A model generated the notes under the pieces. The model worked only from the letters and a program-made list of their open reading frames with translations, was not told where the DNA came from and ran no database searches. Position numbers and translations under genes: made by a program. Of a stretch of DNA of 64,000 nt, positions 18,247 to 26,281 are shown in pieces; the stretch's first letter is position 1, and every line of letters starts with the position of its first letter. The stretch lies in assembly GCF_038019025.1 (NCBI RefSeq), contig NZ_CP150496.1, positions 2,062,001 to 2,126,000 on the forward strand, read 5' to 3'. This DNA is from Polaribacter marinaquae (GTDB lineage: Bacteria > Bacteroidota > Bacteroidia > Flavobacteriales > Flavobacteriaceae).

Positions 18247-20624
18247 TAATTACTTCTTCTTTGCTCATCATTATTACTAAAAATTCTGTTTTTTACGTTT
18301 ATTTTCTTGTTTCCGAAGTTATACGAAAGAGAGATTCTAAAATTTCTAGAACTCGCATTTTGACGGTAACTTTGATCGATATTATTTACAGTAGAATTGT
18401 AATCTCTTAAACTACCTGTGTTTAAAACATCGCTAAATAACATTGATAATTTGATGTTGTTTTTAAAGCTGTGTTGCAACCCAAGTGATAAATGAAACTG
18501 CTGCCCAAGACTAAACAAACCATCATTATGAAAAGAACTATACCAAGCATTGGCTTGTAATTTTGTGTTTTTACTCAATGAAAAAGTATGGTTAGACGCA
18601 GCGTAAAATTGAATTCCATCATTTACATCAGCATCTATATTTTTGGTTAATTCTGTAATGTGTGCCAAAAATCTAACATCATTTTGGGTTTTCCACCAAG
18701 AAATAGGGCTAAAAGAAAAACTTTCTTGTAACTGATACGTGTACTTTTTAAAATAATTTTCTCTAGTTACAATTTGATCTTGATTGGAAATGTCTGAGTT
18801 AAAAAACACGCCAAAACCATCTGTAGTAATATTTACAGAAAAACCTGTATTCCATTTGTTTTTGTATAGGTGAGAAATTTCAAAATTATCTGAAAAAGAA
18901 GGTTGTAAAAACGGATTACCAACACTGTAACTATTGTCATTAATGTAAAAACGAAAAGGATTTAAATCTCTAAAATTGGGTCTGTTGATTCTTTTTCCGT
19001 AAGAAAAATTGAAATTATTATTGTCGTTTTTAGCATACGATAAAAATAAGGTTGGAAAAAACTTACTGTAATTGTTTTTGTTTTCTTGATTTAAATCATC
19101 ACTTATTCCAGTTGTTTTTGTGTCTTCAAAACGCAGCCCAAATTGTAGAGTAAGTTTATCATTTAGTTTTGTGTTTCCAGAAAAATAAGCAGCTAAAACA
19201 TTTTCTTTATATTTAAAACTGGTAGATTGGTTAGAGTCTAAAACCGGCGACCCAGAAAGTGTGTCGAAAAATAAAATACCACTATTTGTATTGGTAAAAC
19301 TTGCTTTAAATCCGTAAGAAAGATTTACTTTTTTAAGTGGTAAATCTATATCTAATTGAGAACTAAAGTTTTCTATTTTTTGATTAGAAATATTTAAGGC
19401 AGATGAACTTATGCCATTAGAATTATCGCTAACATCAAACTGTTCTGTGGTAAAATCTAGATTTCTATCCGAAGTAAATGTAAAATAATCTGCATCAAAA
19501 GAAAGTTGCTTGCCTAAAGTGTCTAGTTTTGAAATCAAATGAAAATTAACAGAATGATTATTGTTATCCACCTCATTTTGCGCTACGTTTTTTAAACTTT
19601 TTTCTAAATTATTATCGGTATCAAAAATATTAGAACTAGTTACAGCATCTATATTTGGTTCCGTTGTATTTCTTAAATATTGTACGCCTAAAGTTGTCTT
19701 CTCAGACAAGGCATAATCCAATAAAAAGCGTCCAGAAAGTTGGTCTGTTTGTTGTTTTCCAGCAATATCAATATCCCAAAGATTGGTTGGGTATTCTATA
19801 ACTATCCCTTCTAAATTTTCAAAATAACCTTTGTTTGCATTGATACTTGCTGATAATGAAACCTTGTTTTTGTTGTAGAAAAAATTATTAGTAACTGTTG
19901 TAAAATTATATTTGTTTTGAATGTAGGAAATGGTTGTTGCATTTTTCCAAGAATTTTGAGTGCCCTTTTTTAAAATAATATTGATTAAACCACCATTACC
20001 AGAGGCATCGTATTTTGCTGGCGGATTTGTAATTACTTCAATTTTTACAATATCACTAGCAGATAATCCGCTTAAAAAGGCCACCAATTCATCGCCTGCC
20101 AAGGGAGACAACCTTCCGTTAATTAGTATCTGAGTAGCACCTTTACCTAAAATAGATAAGGTGTTGTTTTGTAATTGTACACCGGGAGTTATCCTTAAAA
20201 CATCAACACCATTTCCACCAGTTGCAGCAATACTTTTTTCAACATTAAAAACAAGCCTATCTATTTTTCTTTCTAAAATCCTTTTTTCTGTTTTTACCAC
20301 AATTTCATTTAGTGCTTGTGCGTTTTCTCTTAATATTATTGTTCCTAAGTTAAGATTGCCTTTAATATTTATTGTTTTTGAAAACGTTTTATATCCTAGA
20401 ATGCTAATTTCTAAAATATAATTTCCTTGGTTTGTTTTTAACTCGAAAGTTCCATCGTTTTTTGTGGTTGCACCAGTTATTATTTTTTGCTGATTATCTT
20501 TTAAAATTACGTTAGCAAACGGAATAACATCTAAATTGTCTGCTACTTTACCTGTAATAGTTTGTGCAGTTAAGATTCCTGTAAAAAATAATGCAATTAA
20601 AATTTGTAACGTTTTTGTTTTCAT
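18246..20624 (-). CDS. Outer-membrane beta-barrel protein, TonB-receptor-like (OMP_b-brl_3 type)
   Basis: An outer-membrane protein of 792 residues with a signal peptide (MKTKTLQILIALFF...AQ), a carboxypeptidase-like regulatory domain (about 22-105), a plug-like domain with DVLRITPGVQ and ILINGRLSPL, and a long barrel. The frame extends to 20687, but the ATG at 20624 begins the signal peptide and is preferred. A membrane-bound AraC-type regulator gene lies directly upstream in the same direction. Two direct repeats spaced 20 bp apart lie just before this gene, suggesting control by that regulator. Confidence 0.88.
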   Translation of the reverse strand: MKTKTLQILIALFFTGILTAQTITGKVADNLDVIPFANVILKDNQQKIITGATTKNDGTFELKTNQGNYILEISILGYKTFSKTINIKGNLNLGTIILRENAQALNEIVVKTEKRILERKIDRLVFNVEKSIAATGGNGVDVLRITPGVQLQNNTLSILGKGATQILINGRLSPLAGDELVAFLSGLSASDIVKIEVITNPPAKYDASGNGGLINIILKKGTQNSWKNATTISYIQNKYNFTTVTNNFFYNKNKVSLSASINANKGYFENLEGIVIEYPTNLWDIDIAGKQQTDQLSGRFLLDYALSEKTTLGVQYLRNTTEPNIDAVTSSNIFDTDNNLEKSLKNVAQNEVDNNNHSVNFHLISKLDTLGKQLSFDADYFTFTSDRNLDFTTEQFDVSDNSNGISSSALNISNQKIENFSSQLDIDLPLKKVNLSYGFKASFTNTNSGILFFDTLSGSPVLDSNQSTSFKYKENVLAAYFSGNTKLNDKLTLQFGLRFEDTKTTGISDDLNQENKNNYSKFFPTLFLSYAKNDNNNFNFSYGKRINRPNFRDLNPFRFYINDNSYSVGNPFLQPSFSDNFEISHLYKNKWNTGFSVNITTDGFGVFFNSDISNQDQIVTRENYFKKYTYQLQESFSFSPISWWKTQNDVRFLAHITELTKNIDADVNDGIQFYAASNHTFSLSKNTKLQANAWYSSFHNDGLFSLGQQFHLSLGLQHSFKNNIKLSMLFSDVLNTGSLRDYNSTVNNIDQSYRQNASSRNFRISLSYNFGNKKINVKNRIFSNNDEQRRSN

Positions 20625-20648
20625 GGTATTTATTTTTGATGATACAAA

Positions 20649-20684
20649 TGTGCGATTGAAAACAATTTTGTGCGACCGAAAACA
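20649..20684. promoter_or_regulatory. Tandem direct repeat, candidate operator of the barrel gene
   Basis: TGTGCGATTGAAAACA (20649-20664) and TGTGCGACCGAAAACA (20669-20684) differ at two bases and start exactly 20 bp apart, two helical turns, 25 bp before the barrel start codon. This is a classic layout for an AraC-family dimer. Confidence 0.5.
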
Positions 20685-20685
20685 C

Positions 20686-20747
20686 AAAGTCGAACTAATT
20701 TCTAGATAAGAAATTGGTTCGACTTTATTTTAAAAACGTTCGACTTT
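20686..20747. promoter_or_regulatory. Inverted repeat plus third copy of GTTCGACTTT
   Basis: AAAGTCGAAC (20686-20695) and GTTCGACTTT (20717-20726) are the ends of an 18-bp stem with one G-T pair. A third GTTCGACTTT lies at 20738-20747. It may end the regulator transcript or bind a protein; no good T-run follows. Confidence 0.45.
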
Positions 20748-20764
20748 ACGTTAAGTGTTTGATT

Positions 20765-21883
20765 TTAAGTATTTTTTCTAAATTGTGTAGGCGTTAAACT
20801 TGTATGTTTTTTAAAAGCAGTATTAAAAGAAGATTTTGAATTAAAACCAACTTGATATAAAATTTCTAGGACTGTAAGTTCTTTTTCCTTCGGATTTTTT
20901 AAAATCTCTTTCGCTTCCTCAATTCTATATTCGTTTACAAAATCGAAAAAATGCTGATTTAAATGTTGATTGATTAAAACCGACAATTCTCTCGAATTCA
21001 TTTTTATCAATTCAGCCAAATCTCTAATTGTTAAAGACGGATTTAAATAAGGTTTTTCTGTCAACATAAAATCTTTTAAAAGAGCAATTTTAGGATTGAT
21101 AGAAACTTCTTCTCTTGTGTTTTTAATTTCTTTAGATGTTTTTAAATCTACATTTATTCCTTTAAATAATCTAGGAGAATTAACCGCTTTTAAAAATAAC
21201 CAACAGATAAAAAAGACGCCGAAAAGTAAAACAATAGTTCTTATGATGTCTATAGAATTGTCATTAGAATTTACTCGAATATAACTTTTAATAAACGTTA
21301 AAACTTGCCCTATAAATAGTAAAATAGATAATTGTTTTAACCAATTGAAGTTTTTAAAAGCATTCTTATCAGTGTAATTTTCTAGCAACAGTTTTCTATA
21401 ACGTAAAATATAATAGATCTCTGCGGATAGATATGCAATTGATAATACATCGCCAAAATAACTAAGAAATTGTACTTCTGTATTATTAGAATAATTATTT
21501 ATAAAGGCAGCTTTTTCTATTTCATTTGCTAAAAAAAAGTTAGGTAAAAGCACTAAAATAGTAAGAAGCCAAGGTAGTAAATGGATTAAATGTTTGCACT
21601 TTAACCTAAAGTTTGAGTAAATTACCGATAAAATGTATAAGAATAAAAGCGGATTTTTAAATAATGAAATTTTGTTTCTTAATATTTCTAATGTGTAAGG
21701 TATTTCTATAAATTGATGATAAAAAAACGCACTAATATCTATTGCTGTAACAATTAAAAAAGCTGCTAAAAGTTGGTTGCTTAATTTTTTTTCTGATTTT
21801 ACAGAAAGTAAAAAAACAGAAAAAAGTAAAAATAAAATAACTATTATAACCGCTAAAAAACTAATTATGGAATCATAATTCAT
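20765..21883 (-). CDS. Membrane-anchored AraC-family transcriptional regulator
   Basis: A transcription factor whose N-terminal part is a membrane sensor of about six to seven hydrophobic helices (to about residue 235 of 372). The C-terminal part is an AraC/XylS DNA-binding domain with SLTIRDLAELI, the recognition segment YQVGFNSKSSFNTAFKK and TPTQFRK. The frame opens at a TTG (21901), but the ATG at 21883 (MNYDSIIS) is the more likely start. It sits upstream of the barrel gene in the same direction, a recurrent regulator/receptor pairing in flavobacteria. The signal is unknown. Confidence 0.85.
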   Translation of the reverse strand: MNYDSIISFLAVIIVILFLLFSVFLLSVKSEKKLSNQLLAAFLIVTAIDISAFFYHQFIEIPYTLEILRNKISLFKNPLLFLYILSVIYSNFRLKCKHLIHLLPWLLTILVLLPNFFLANEIEKAAFINNYSNNTEVQFLSYFGDVLSIAYLSAEIYYILRYRKLLLENYTDKNAFKNFNWLKQLSILLFIGQVLTFIKSYIRVNSNDNSIDIIRTIVLLFGVFFICWLFLKAVNSPRLFKGINVDLKTSKEIKNTREEVSINPKIALLKDFMLTEKPYLNPSLTIRDLAELIKMNSRELSVLINQHLNQHFFDFVNEYRIEEAKEILKNPKEKELTVLEILYQVGFNSKSSFNTAFKKHTSLTPTQFRKNT

Positions 21884-21913
21884 AATTTCAAATATAATCA
21901 AAAAATTAGGTTA

Positions 21914-22696
21914 TTAGATTCTTACAAAGTCTTTTAAAGCGGCAATTAATTCGGTTGTGTTTTCTATATGACTCATATGTCCAGAAGGTAAAACCACATA
22001 TTCTGAATTCGTTTTTTTAGCCTCTTCAATTAATGTATCAGCATTTAAAATCCGATCATTTTTACCAATAATCATCAACTTTTTAAAAGTACTTTCTTTT
22101 AAGAATTCTAAAGAATTTGGTCTGTTTTTCATTCCTTCGTTTGCAGCAATATATCCTTGCAAAGAAGTTTGTAACGCTTCGGTTTTAACTTGGTTAATTT
22201 CCTCTTTAAATTTTAATGTATTTTCTTGATGAAATAAATTAGAAACAGACATTTTTATCATGTTTTCAAAATTTTGTTGCACCATTTTATTGGCTCTAAT
22301 TCTTAATTTTTTTCGTTCTTCAGAATCATCAGCAGTTGTAGAGTTCATCAAACAAATACCCTTTACATTTATTGTTTTCTCTTTTGCCATTGCCAAAGCA
22401 ACATAACCACCTAAAGAATGACCAATAATAAAGTATTTTCTAATTCTTAAATGTTTTAAAACAGCATGAATTGTTTCTGCAAACAAATCCATAGAATGCA
22501 CATAACCTAAGCAATCAGAATTACCATGACCTGGTAAATCAATAGTAATAATTCTGTTTTTTTTAGATAACTCATCAGTAATGGTTTTCCACATTTTAGC
22601 ATTTTCTAAAAAGCCGTGTAATAAAACAATTGCAGTTCCTTTACCGGTATCAGAAAAAGAAATGTTTGCTTTTTTAAATTGAATAGAATCTTGCAT
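21914..22696 (-). CDS. Alpha/beta-fold hydrolase
   Basis: A cytoplasmic hydrolase of 260 residues. The nucleophile elbow is GHSLGG (Ser94). An oxyanion-region HGF follows the third strand (LLHGFLENAKMW), and DLPGHGNS is present. The late Asp is in GKNDRIL and the His in SGHMSH. Substrate unknown; similar enzymes are esterases or C-C hydrolases. It has a TATTTTTG box ending 5 bp before its ATG, so it may be leaderless, and it diverges from brnQ across 44 bp. Confidence 0.9.
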   Translation of the reverse strand: MQDSIQFKKANISFSDTGKGTAIVLLHGFLENAKMWKTITDELSKKNRIITIDLPGHGNSDCLGYVHSMDLFAETIHAVLKHLRIRKYFIIGHSLGGYVALAMAKEKTINVKGICLMNSTTADDSEERKKLRIRANKMVQQNFENMIKMSVSNLFHQENTLKFKEEINQVKTEALQTSLQGYIAANEGMKNRPNSLEFLKESTFKKLMIIGKNDRILNADTLIEEAKKTNSEYVVLPSGHMSHIENTTELIAALKDFVRI

Positions 22697-22700
22697 CTCG

Positions 22701-22708
22701 CAAAAATA
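22701..22708 (-). promoter_or_regulatory. -7 box of the alpha/beta hydrolase, next to the start codon
   Basis: TATTTTTG on the minus strand, 4 bases from the ATG at 22696. Like thiL, the mRNA leader would be absent or only a few bases long. Confidence 0.5.
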
Positions 22709-22740
22709 TGTATATTTCGCTCGCTAAGACAATAATTACC

Positions 22741-24012
22741 ATGAACAAAACAAAAGAAATTTGGATTGCAGGGTTTGCACTTTTTTCGCTTTTTTTCGGA
22801 GCCGGAAACTTAATTTTACCACCAAATTTAGGTGTAAATGCTGGTGAAGATTGGTGGATTGTTGTTTTGGGTTTTATAGCTACAGCTATTATAATTCCTA
22901 TTTTGGCAATTTTTGCACATGCAAAATTACAAGGGACCTTGTATGATTTTGGTAAAAAAGTATCGCCAGTTTTTAGTACACTTTTTTGTTTTTTAATATA
23001 CATTATTGCCATTGCAATACCATCGCCAAGAACAGCTGCCGTAACGCATGAAATGGCAATTCAGCCATTTTTCGATTCGCCAGCAATACTAACAAGTATT
23101 ATTTACTTTGTTTTAGTGTTTTTATTTTCTGTAAATAGATCTAGAATAATTGGTTTAATAGGTAAATTTTTAACACCAATAATTGTTATAATTTTATTTG
23201 TAATTATTGGTATTTCTTTTTTTGTGTCTTCAGGAACTTTAGAAGTTACTTCATTTAAAAACCCTTTTATTGATGGCGTTTTAGAAGGATATCAAACTTT
23301 TGATGCTATTGCAGGTGTAGTTGTTGGTGCAGTTATTATTATCTCTTTAGATTATAGTAATCATAACAGTTTTGGTGAAAGAAAAAGGTTGATAAGAAAA
23401 GCAGGGTTAATAGCAGGTATTGGATTGTTATTAATTTACGGAGGTTTAATTTTAAGCGGTGCATTATTTGCAAGTTCTTTTGCAGAAAATGCCTCTAGAA
23501 TAGATGTTTTATCGGGTTTAAGTACACAAACTTTAGGTAGCTTTGGTACCACTTTTTTAAGTGTTTTGGTAGCTTTGGCATGTTTTACTACGGCGGTTGG
23601 TATAGTAACGGGTACTGCAGATTATATAAAAGGAATTTGTAATAATTCTAAAGCAGCATATGTAGCAACAGCCGCAATATGTTCTGTAATTGGAATTATA
23701 GTTGGTAGCTACAATGTAGGTTTTATTATAGATGTTGCTGTGCCAGCGTTAATGTTTTTATATCCTATAACTATTATGTTAATTTTATTAAATGTTGTGC
23801 CAGAAAAATATACGTCTAAAATAGTTTTTAGAGCGGTTATCTTGGTAACATTTATATTTAGTATTCCAGATTTTTTAGGCTTTATAATTCCTCGAGAAAA
23901 CTTAACAGGTATTAAAAGTATCATTCCTTTAGCAGAACACAGTTTGGGTTGGGTTTTGCCTGCTATTTTGGTTTTTGTAATATTTAATGTTAAGAAATTT
24001 GGCAAAGCTTAA
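22741..24012 (+). CDS. brnQ: Branched-chain amino acid transporter BrnQ (LIVCS family)
   Basis: An inner-membrane cation-coupled importer for Leu, Ile and Val. It has 423 residues and about 12 hydrophobic helices. The family opening FSLFFGAGNLILPP is clear, followed by an IPSPRTAAVTHEMA segment. The frame begins at 22708, but the ATG at 22741 (MNKTKEIWIAG) gives the normal N-terminus. It diverges from the hydrolase gene and stands alone. Confidence 0.94.
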   Translation: MNKTKEIWIAGFALFSLFFGAGNLILPPNLGVNAGEDWWIVVLGFIATAIIIPILAIFAHAKLQGTLYDFGKKVSPVFSTLFCFLIYIIAIAIPSPRTAAVTHEMAIQPFFDSPAILTSIIYFVLVFLFSVNRSRIIGLIGKFLTPIIVIILFVIIGISFFVSSGTLEVTSFKNPFIDGVLEGYQTFDAIAGVVVGAVIIISLDYSNHNSFGERKRLIRKAGLIAGIGLLLIYGGLILSGALFASSFAENASRIDVLSGLSTQTLGSFGTTFLSVLVALACFTTAVGIVTGTADYIKGICNNSKAAYVATAAICSVIGIIVGSYNVGFIIDVAVPALMFLYPITIMLILLNVVPEKYTSKIVFRAVILVTFIFSIPDFLGFIIPRENLTGIKSIIPLAEHSLGWVLPAILVFVIFNVKKFGKA

Positions 24013-24093
24013 GCGTTTTTAAAGTAAAGTATAAACGTTACATTTTACAACACAAAATAGAAAGTTTGTTAAAACTTCTACGACCAACACATT

Positions 24094-24933
24094 ATGGCAG
24101 TTCAAGATATTGTAAAGCATACTTTTAAAGATATATTTTCTGTAAGCACAGTTCGGTTCGACAAAGCTTGTACAATCGATCATTCGGTACAACAAAATGC
24201 TTATGCAATTTATTGGATTCAAGAAGGTAGCGGAACGTATAATATCGATTTTAAACAATATCAATTTGATGATAATGTACTTTTTTTCTTATCTCCAGGA
24301 CAAGTTTTTACAGTAGATTCAGAACAAATAAAAACTGCCTACAAACTTACTTTTGTAAAAGATTTTTACTGCATACAAACCCACGATGCAGAGGTTGCCT
24401 GTAACGGAATTTTATTTAACAATATTTACGAAACTCCGTTTGTAAAACCATGTAAAAAAGACACCGATAAATTAGACTTTATATTAACAAGCTTACTCGA
24501 AGAGTTTCAGCAAAACGAAACAGCGCAGTACGATATGTTACAAGCCTATTTAAAGCAATTTATTATTTCTGCTGTTCGTGTAAAAAAAGAAAACCATGTT
24601 GTTAAAGAAGATGTCGAAACACGCCTTTTTAAAGACTTTAGTTTGTTGGTAGAGCAAAATTACAAAACACTTCATTCTGTAACAGATTATGCAAAAAGAC
24701 TAGGTCTTTCGCCAAAATCAATCACAAAGCATTTTCAAAAAGCAGGTACAACTTCTCCATCAGAATTTATAAAAAACAGAATTTTGCTAGAGGCAAAACG
24801 CTTGTTAATTTACACCGATAAAACCGTAAAAGAAATCGCATTCGAATTAGGTTTTAATGATCCAGCATATTTTACCCGATTCTTTACAAAGGCAATTTCA
24901 AAATCGCCACTTCAGTTTAAAAAAGACTACTAA
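24094..24933 (+). CDS. AraC-family transcriptional regulator (cupin sensor type)
   Basis: A soluble regulator of 279 residues. The N-terminal half (about 20-110) is a small beta-barrel sensor (AYAIYWIQEGSGTYNIDF, FFLSPGQVF). The C-terminal AraC/XylS domain has YAKRLGLSPKSITKHFQKA and FELGFNDPAYFTRFFTKA ending SPLQFKK. It precedes a structured element, a Cys microprotein, an AhpD-like gene and a cupredoxin-like gene in the same direction, so it probably controls them. The ligand is unknown. Confidence 0.9.
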   Translation: MAVQDIVKHTFKDIFSVSTVRFDKACTIDHSVQQNAYAIYWIQEGSGTYNIDFKQYQFDDNVLFFLSPGQVFTVDSEQIKTAYKLTFVKDFYCIQTHDAEVACNGILFNNIYETPFVKPCKKDTDKLDFILTSLLEEFQQNETAQYDMLQAYLKQFIISAVRVKKENHVVKEDVETRLFKDFSLLVEQNYKTLHSVTDYAKRLGLSPKSITKHFQKAGTTSPSEFIKNRILLEAKRLLIYTDKTVKEIAFELGFNDPAYFTRFFTKAISKSPLQFKKDY

Positions 24934-24946
24934 AATTATTTTTTTT

Positions 24947-25041
24947 GGCGTGCCCTTTCAGGTCAGGCTTTCGAAACTCGCTTTTTAAAGTTTTATCAAA
25001 CTTTAAAAGAGCTCAAACAAATTTCTCAATCCTTCACGCAT
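24947..25041 (+). repeat. Structured intergenic element, probable flavobacterial palindromic repeat
   Basis: About 95 bases with GGCGTGCCCTTTCAGGTCAG at the left and TCACGC at the right. GCGTG (24948-24952) pairs with CACGC (25035-25039) to close the element. Inside, a long stem CTTTTTAAAGTTT / AAACTTTAAAAG (about 24981-25010) has a 4-base loop. It is richer in G/C than its surroundings. I recall abundant intergenic elements in Flavobacteriia with this same left and right wording and a variable central stem; the copy number here was not tested. Confidence 0.6.
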
Positions 25042-25115
25042 GCATTTTTATTGGCTTTATTTCAAAGTCCAAACAGTAAGAACTTTTGTCCAATTTTAGA
25101 GCTTAATGTTGGTGA

Positions 25116-25123
25116 TACCTTTG
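25116..25123 (+). promoter_or_regulatory. -7 promoter box for the microprotein/AhpD-like/cupredoxin-like genes
   Basis: TACCTTTG matches TAnnTTTG and lies 35 bp before the small gene at 25158. The block probably has its own promoter, separate from the AraC gene. Confidence 0.5.
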
Positions 25124-25157
25124 CAGTGTCAATCAATAAGAACTAAAAATTAAACAT

Positions 25158-25253
25158 ATGAAATCAATAGAAAACACACAATGTCCAAACTGTTGGGGTT
25201 ACCAAACTTACGACGAGCAAAATCAAAACCAGCAACTTTGCGAATGCAAATAA
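25158..25253 (+). CDS. 31-residue CxxC/CxC microprotein
   Basis: A complete short frame from ATG to TAA. It carries CPNCWGYQTY near the N-terminus (Cys9, Cys12) and CEC near the C-terminus (Cys28, Cys30), with Gln/Asn-rich sequence between. Four cysteines in two pairs suggest a minimal zinc or other metal site or a redox knot. I recall NCWGYQEY-type microproteins upstream of AhpD-like genes in other Bacteroidota, which supports a real gene. It has a promoter box 35 bp upstream and the AhpD-like gene 40 bp downstream. The function is unknown. Confidence 0.7.
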   Translation: MKSIENTQCPNCWGYQTYDEQNQNQQLCECK

Positions 25254-25293
25254 ATTATTTAAAAAAATTACAAATCATCTAAAAATAGAAATT

Positions 25294-25827
25294 ATGAGTA
25301 CATATAATGTTCCAACAAAAAACGAAGTATCAGAAAACAACCAAGCAATATTTAATCAATTAGAAAAAGGTTTAGGTTTTGTACCAAACTTATACGCAGC
25401 ATTTGCACATAGCGAAACTGCTTTGGGTAATTTTTTAGCAATAGGAAATGGTAAAACAAGCTTTTCTGCTAAAGAAAAAGAAGTAATAAACTTAGCCGTA
25501 AGTCAAGTAAACGAATGTGTTTATTGTTTGTCTGCCCACACAGCCATCGGTAAAATGAATGGTTTTACAGAAGCACAAATTTTAGAATTAAGAGCAGGTA
25601 AAGCCTCTTTTGATGCAAAATTAAATGCATTGGCAAACTTTGCTAAAAGTACAGCAGAAAACAGAGGTGCTGCAACACCAGAAACAGTAGAAAACTTATA
25701 TGCACAAGGGTATACAAAAGGAAATTTAGCAGATGCAATAATCTTAATTGGCGAAATTACAATTACAAATTATTTTCATAAAACAACAGATGTAGCTGTA
25801 GATTTTCCGTTAGCAGAAGCTTTATAA
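25294..25827 (+). CDS. Carboxymuconolactone decarboxylase/AhpD-like family protein
   Basis: A small all-helical protein, 177 residues, with the redox active site ECVYCLSAH (Cys75, Cys78, His82), the AhpD-type CxxCxxxH signature. Such proteins act as peroxidase-linked disulfide reductases or alkylhydroperoxidase-like enzymes rather than true decarboxylases. It follows the Cys microprotein by 40 bp and precedes a cupredoxin-like secreted protein by 41 bp. An AraC regulator is upstream, so an oxidative or nitrosative stress role is a reasonable inference only. Confidence 0.9.
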   Translation: MSTYNVPTKNEVSENNQAIFNQLEKGLGFVPNLYAAFAHSETALGNFLAIGNGKTSFSAKEKEVINLAVSQVNECVYCLSAHTAIGKMNGFTEAQILELRAGKASFDAKLNALANFAKSTAENRGAATPETVENLYAQGYTKGNLADAIILIGEITITNYFHKTTDVAVDFPLAEAL

Positions 25828-25868
25828 ATAGTAAAACAATAATTTAATAACTTTAATAAACAACAATC

Positions 25869-26225
25869 ATGAAAAAAGTAATCGCAATTTTAGTATTAGT
25901 AATAGGTTTTGCATTTAACACAAATGCACAAGAAGTAAAAACAGTTTCTTTAGAACAAACAAAAGGAGAGTTTACACAAAAACAAATTACGTTATCTGAA
26001 GGTACTTATATTTTTGAAATAGCTAACAACAACGTAGGGCACAATGTAGGTTTTGTTTTAGCGCCAAAAGCAGATGTTAAAGCACACATTAAAAACGCTT
26101 ATGTAACAGCACAAGTAAAAGATAACAGCAAAGAAACTTCTAAAAAAGTGACACTTAAAAAAGGAGAATACGTTTATTTCTGTCCTTTAAACCCAACGCC
26201 ACAATACACATTAATAGTAGAGTAG
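25869..26225 (+). CDS. Secreted cupredoxin-like protein with incomplete copper site
   Basis: 118 residues with a signal peptide cut near NTNA/QE, then a single cupredoxin-like beta domain. His58 (GHNVGF) and Cys105 (YFCPLNP) sit where a type 1 copper site has its first His and Cys. The following His and Met of the usual CxxHxxxxM are absent (CPLNPTPQYTL). It may bind copper differently or not at all. It is the last gene of the microprotein/AhpD-like block, with a strong terminator behind it. Confidence 0.82.
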   Translation: MKKVIAILVLVIGFAFNTNAQEVKTVSLEQTKGEFTQKQITLSEGTYIFEIANNNVGHNVGFVLAPKADVKAHIKNAYVTAQVKDNSKETSKKVTLKKGEYVYFCPLNPTPQYTLIVE

Positions 26226-26243
26226 TTTTTTAATTCAATTAGT

Positions 26244-26281
26244 TAAAAAGGCGAACAGAAATGTTCGCCTTTTTTTGTTTT
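26244..26281. terminator. Bidirectional terminator
   Basis: The stem AGGCGAACA / TGTTCGCCT between A- and T-runs closes the cupredoxin-like gene (+) and the convergent outer-membrane gene (-). Confidence 0.9.
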
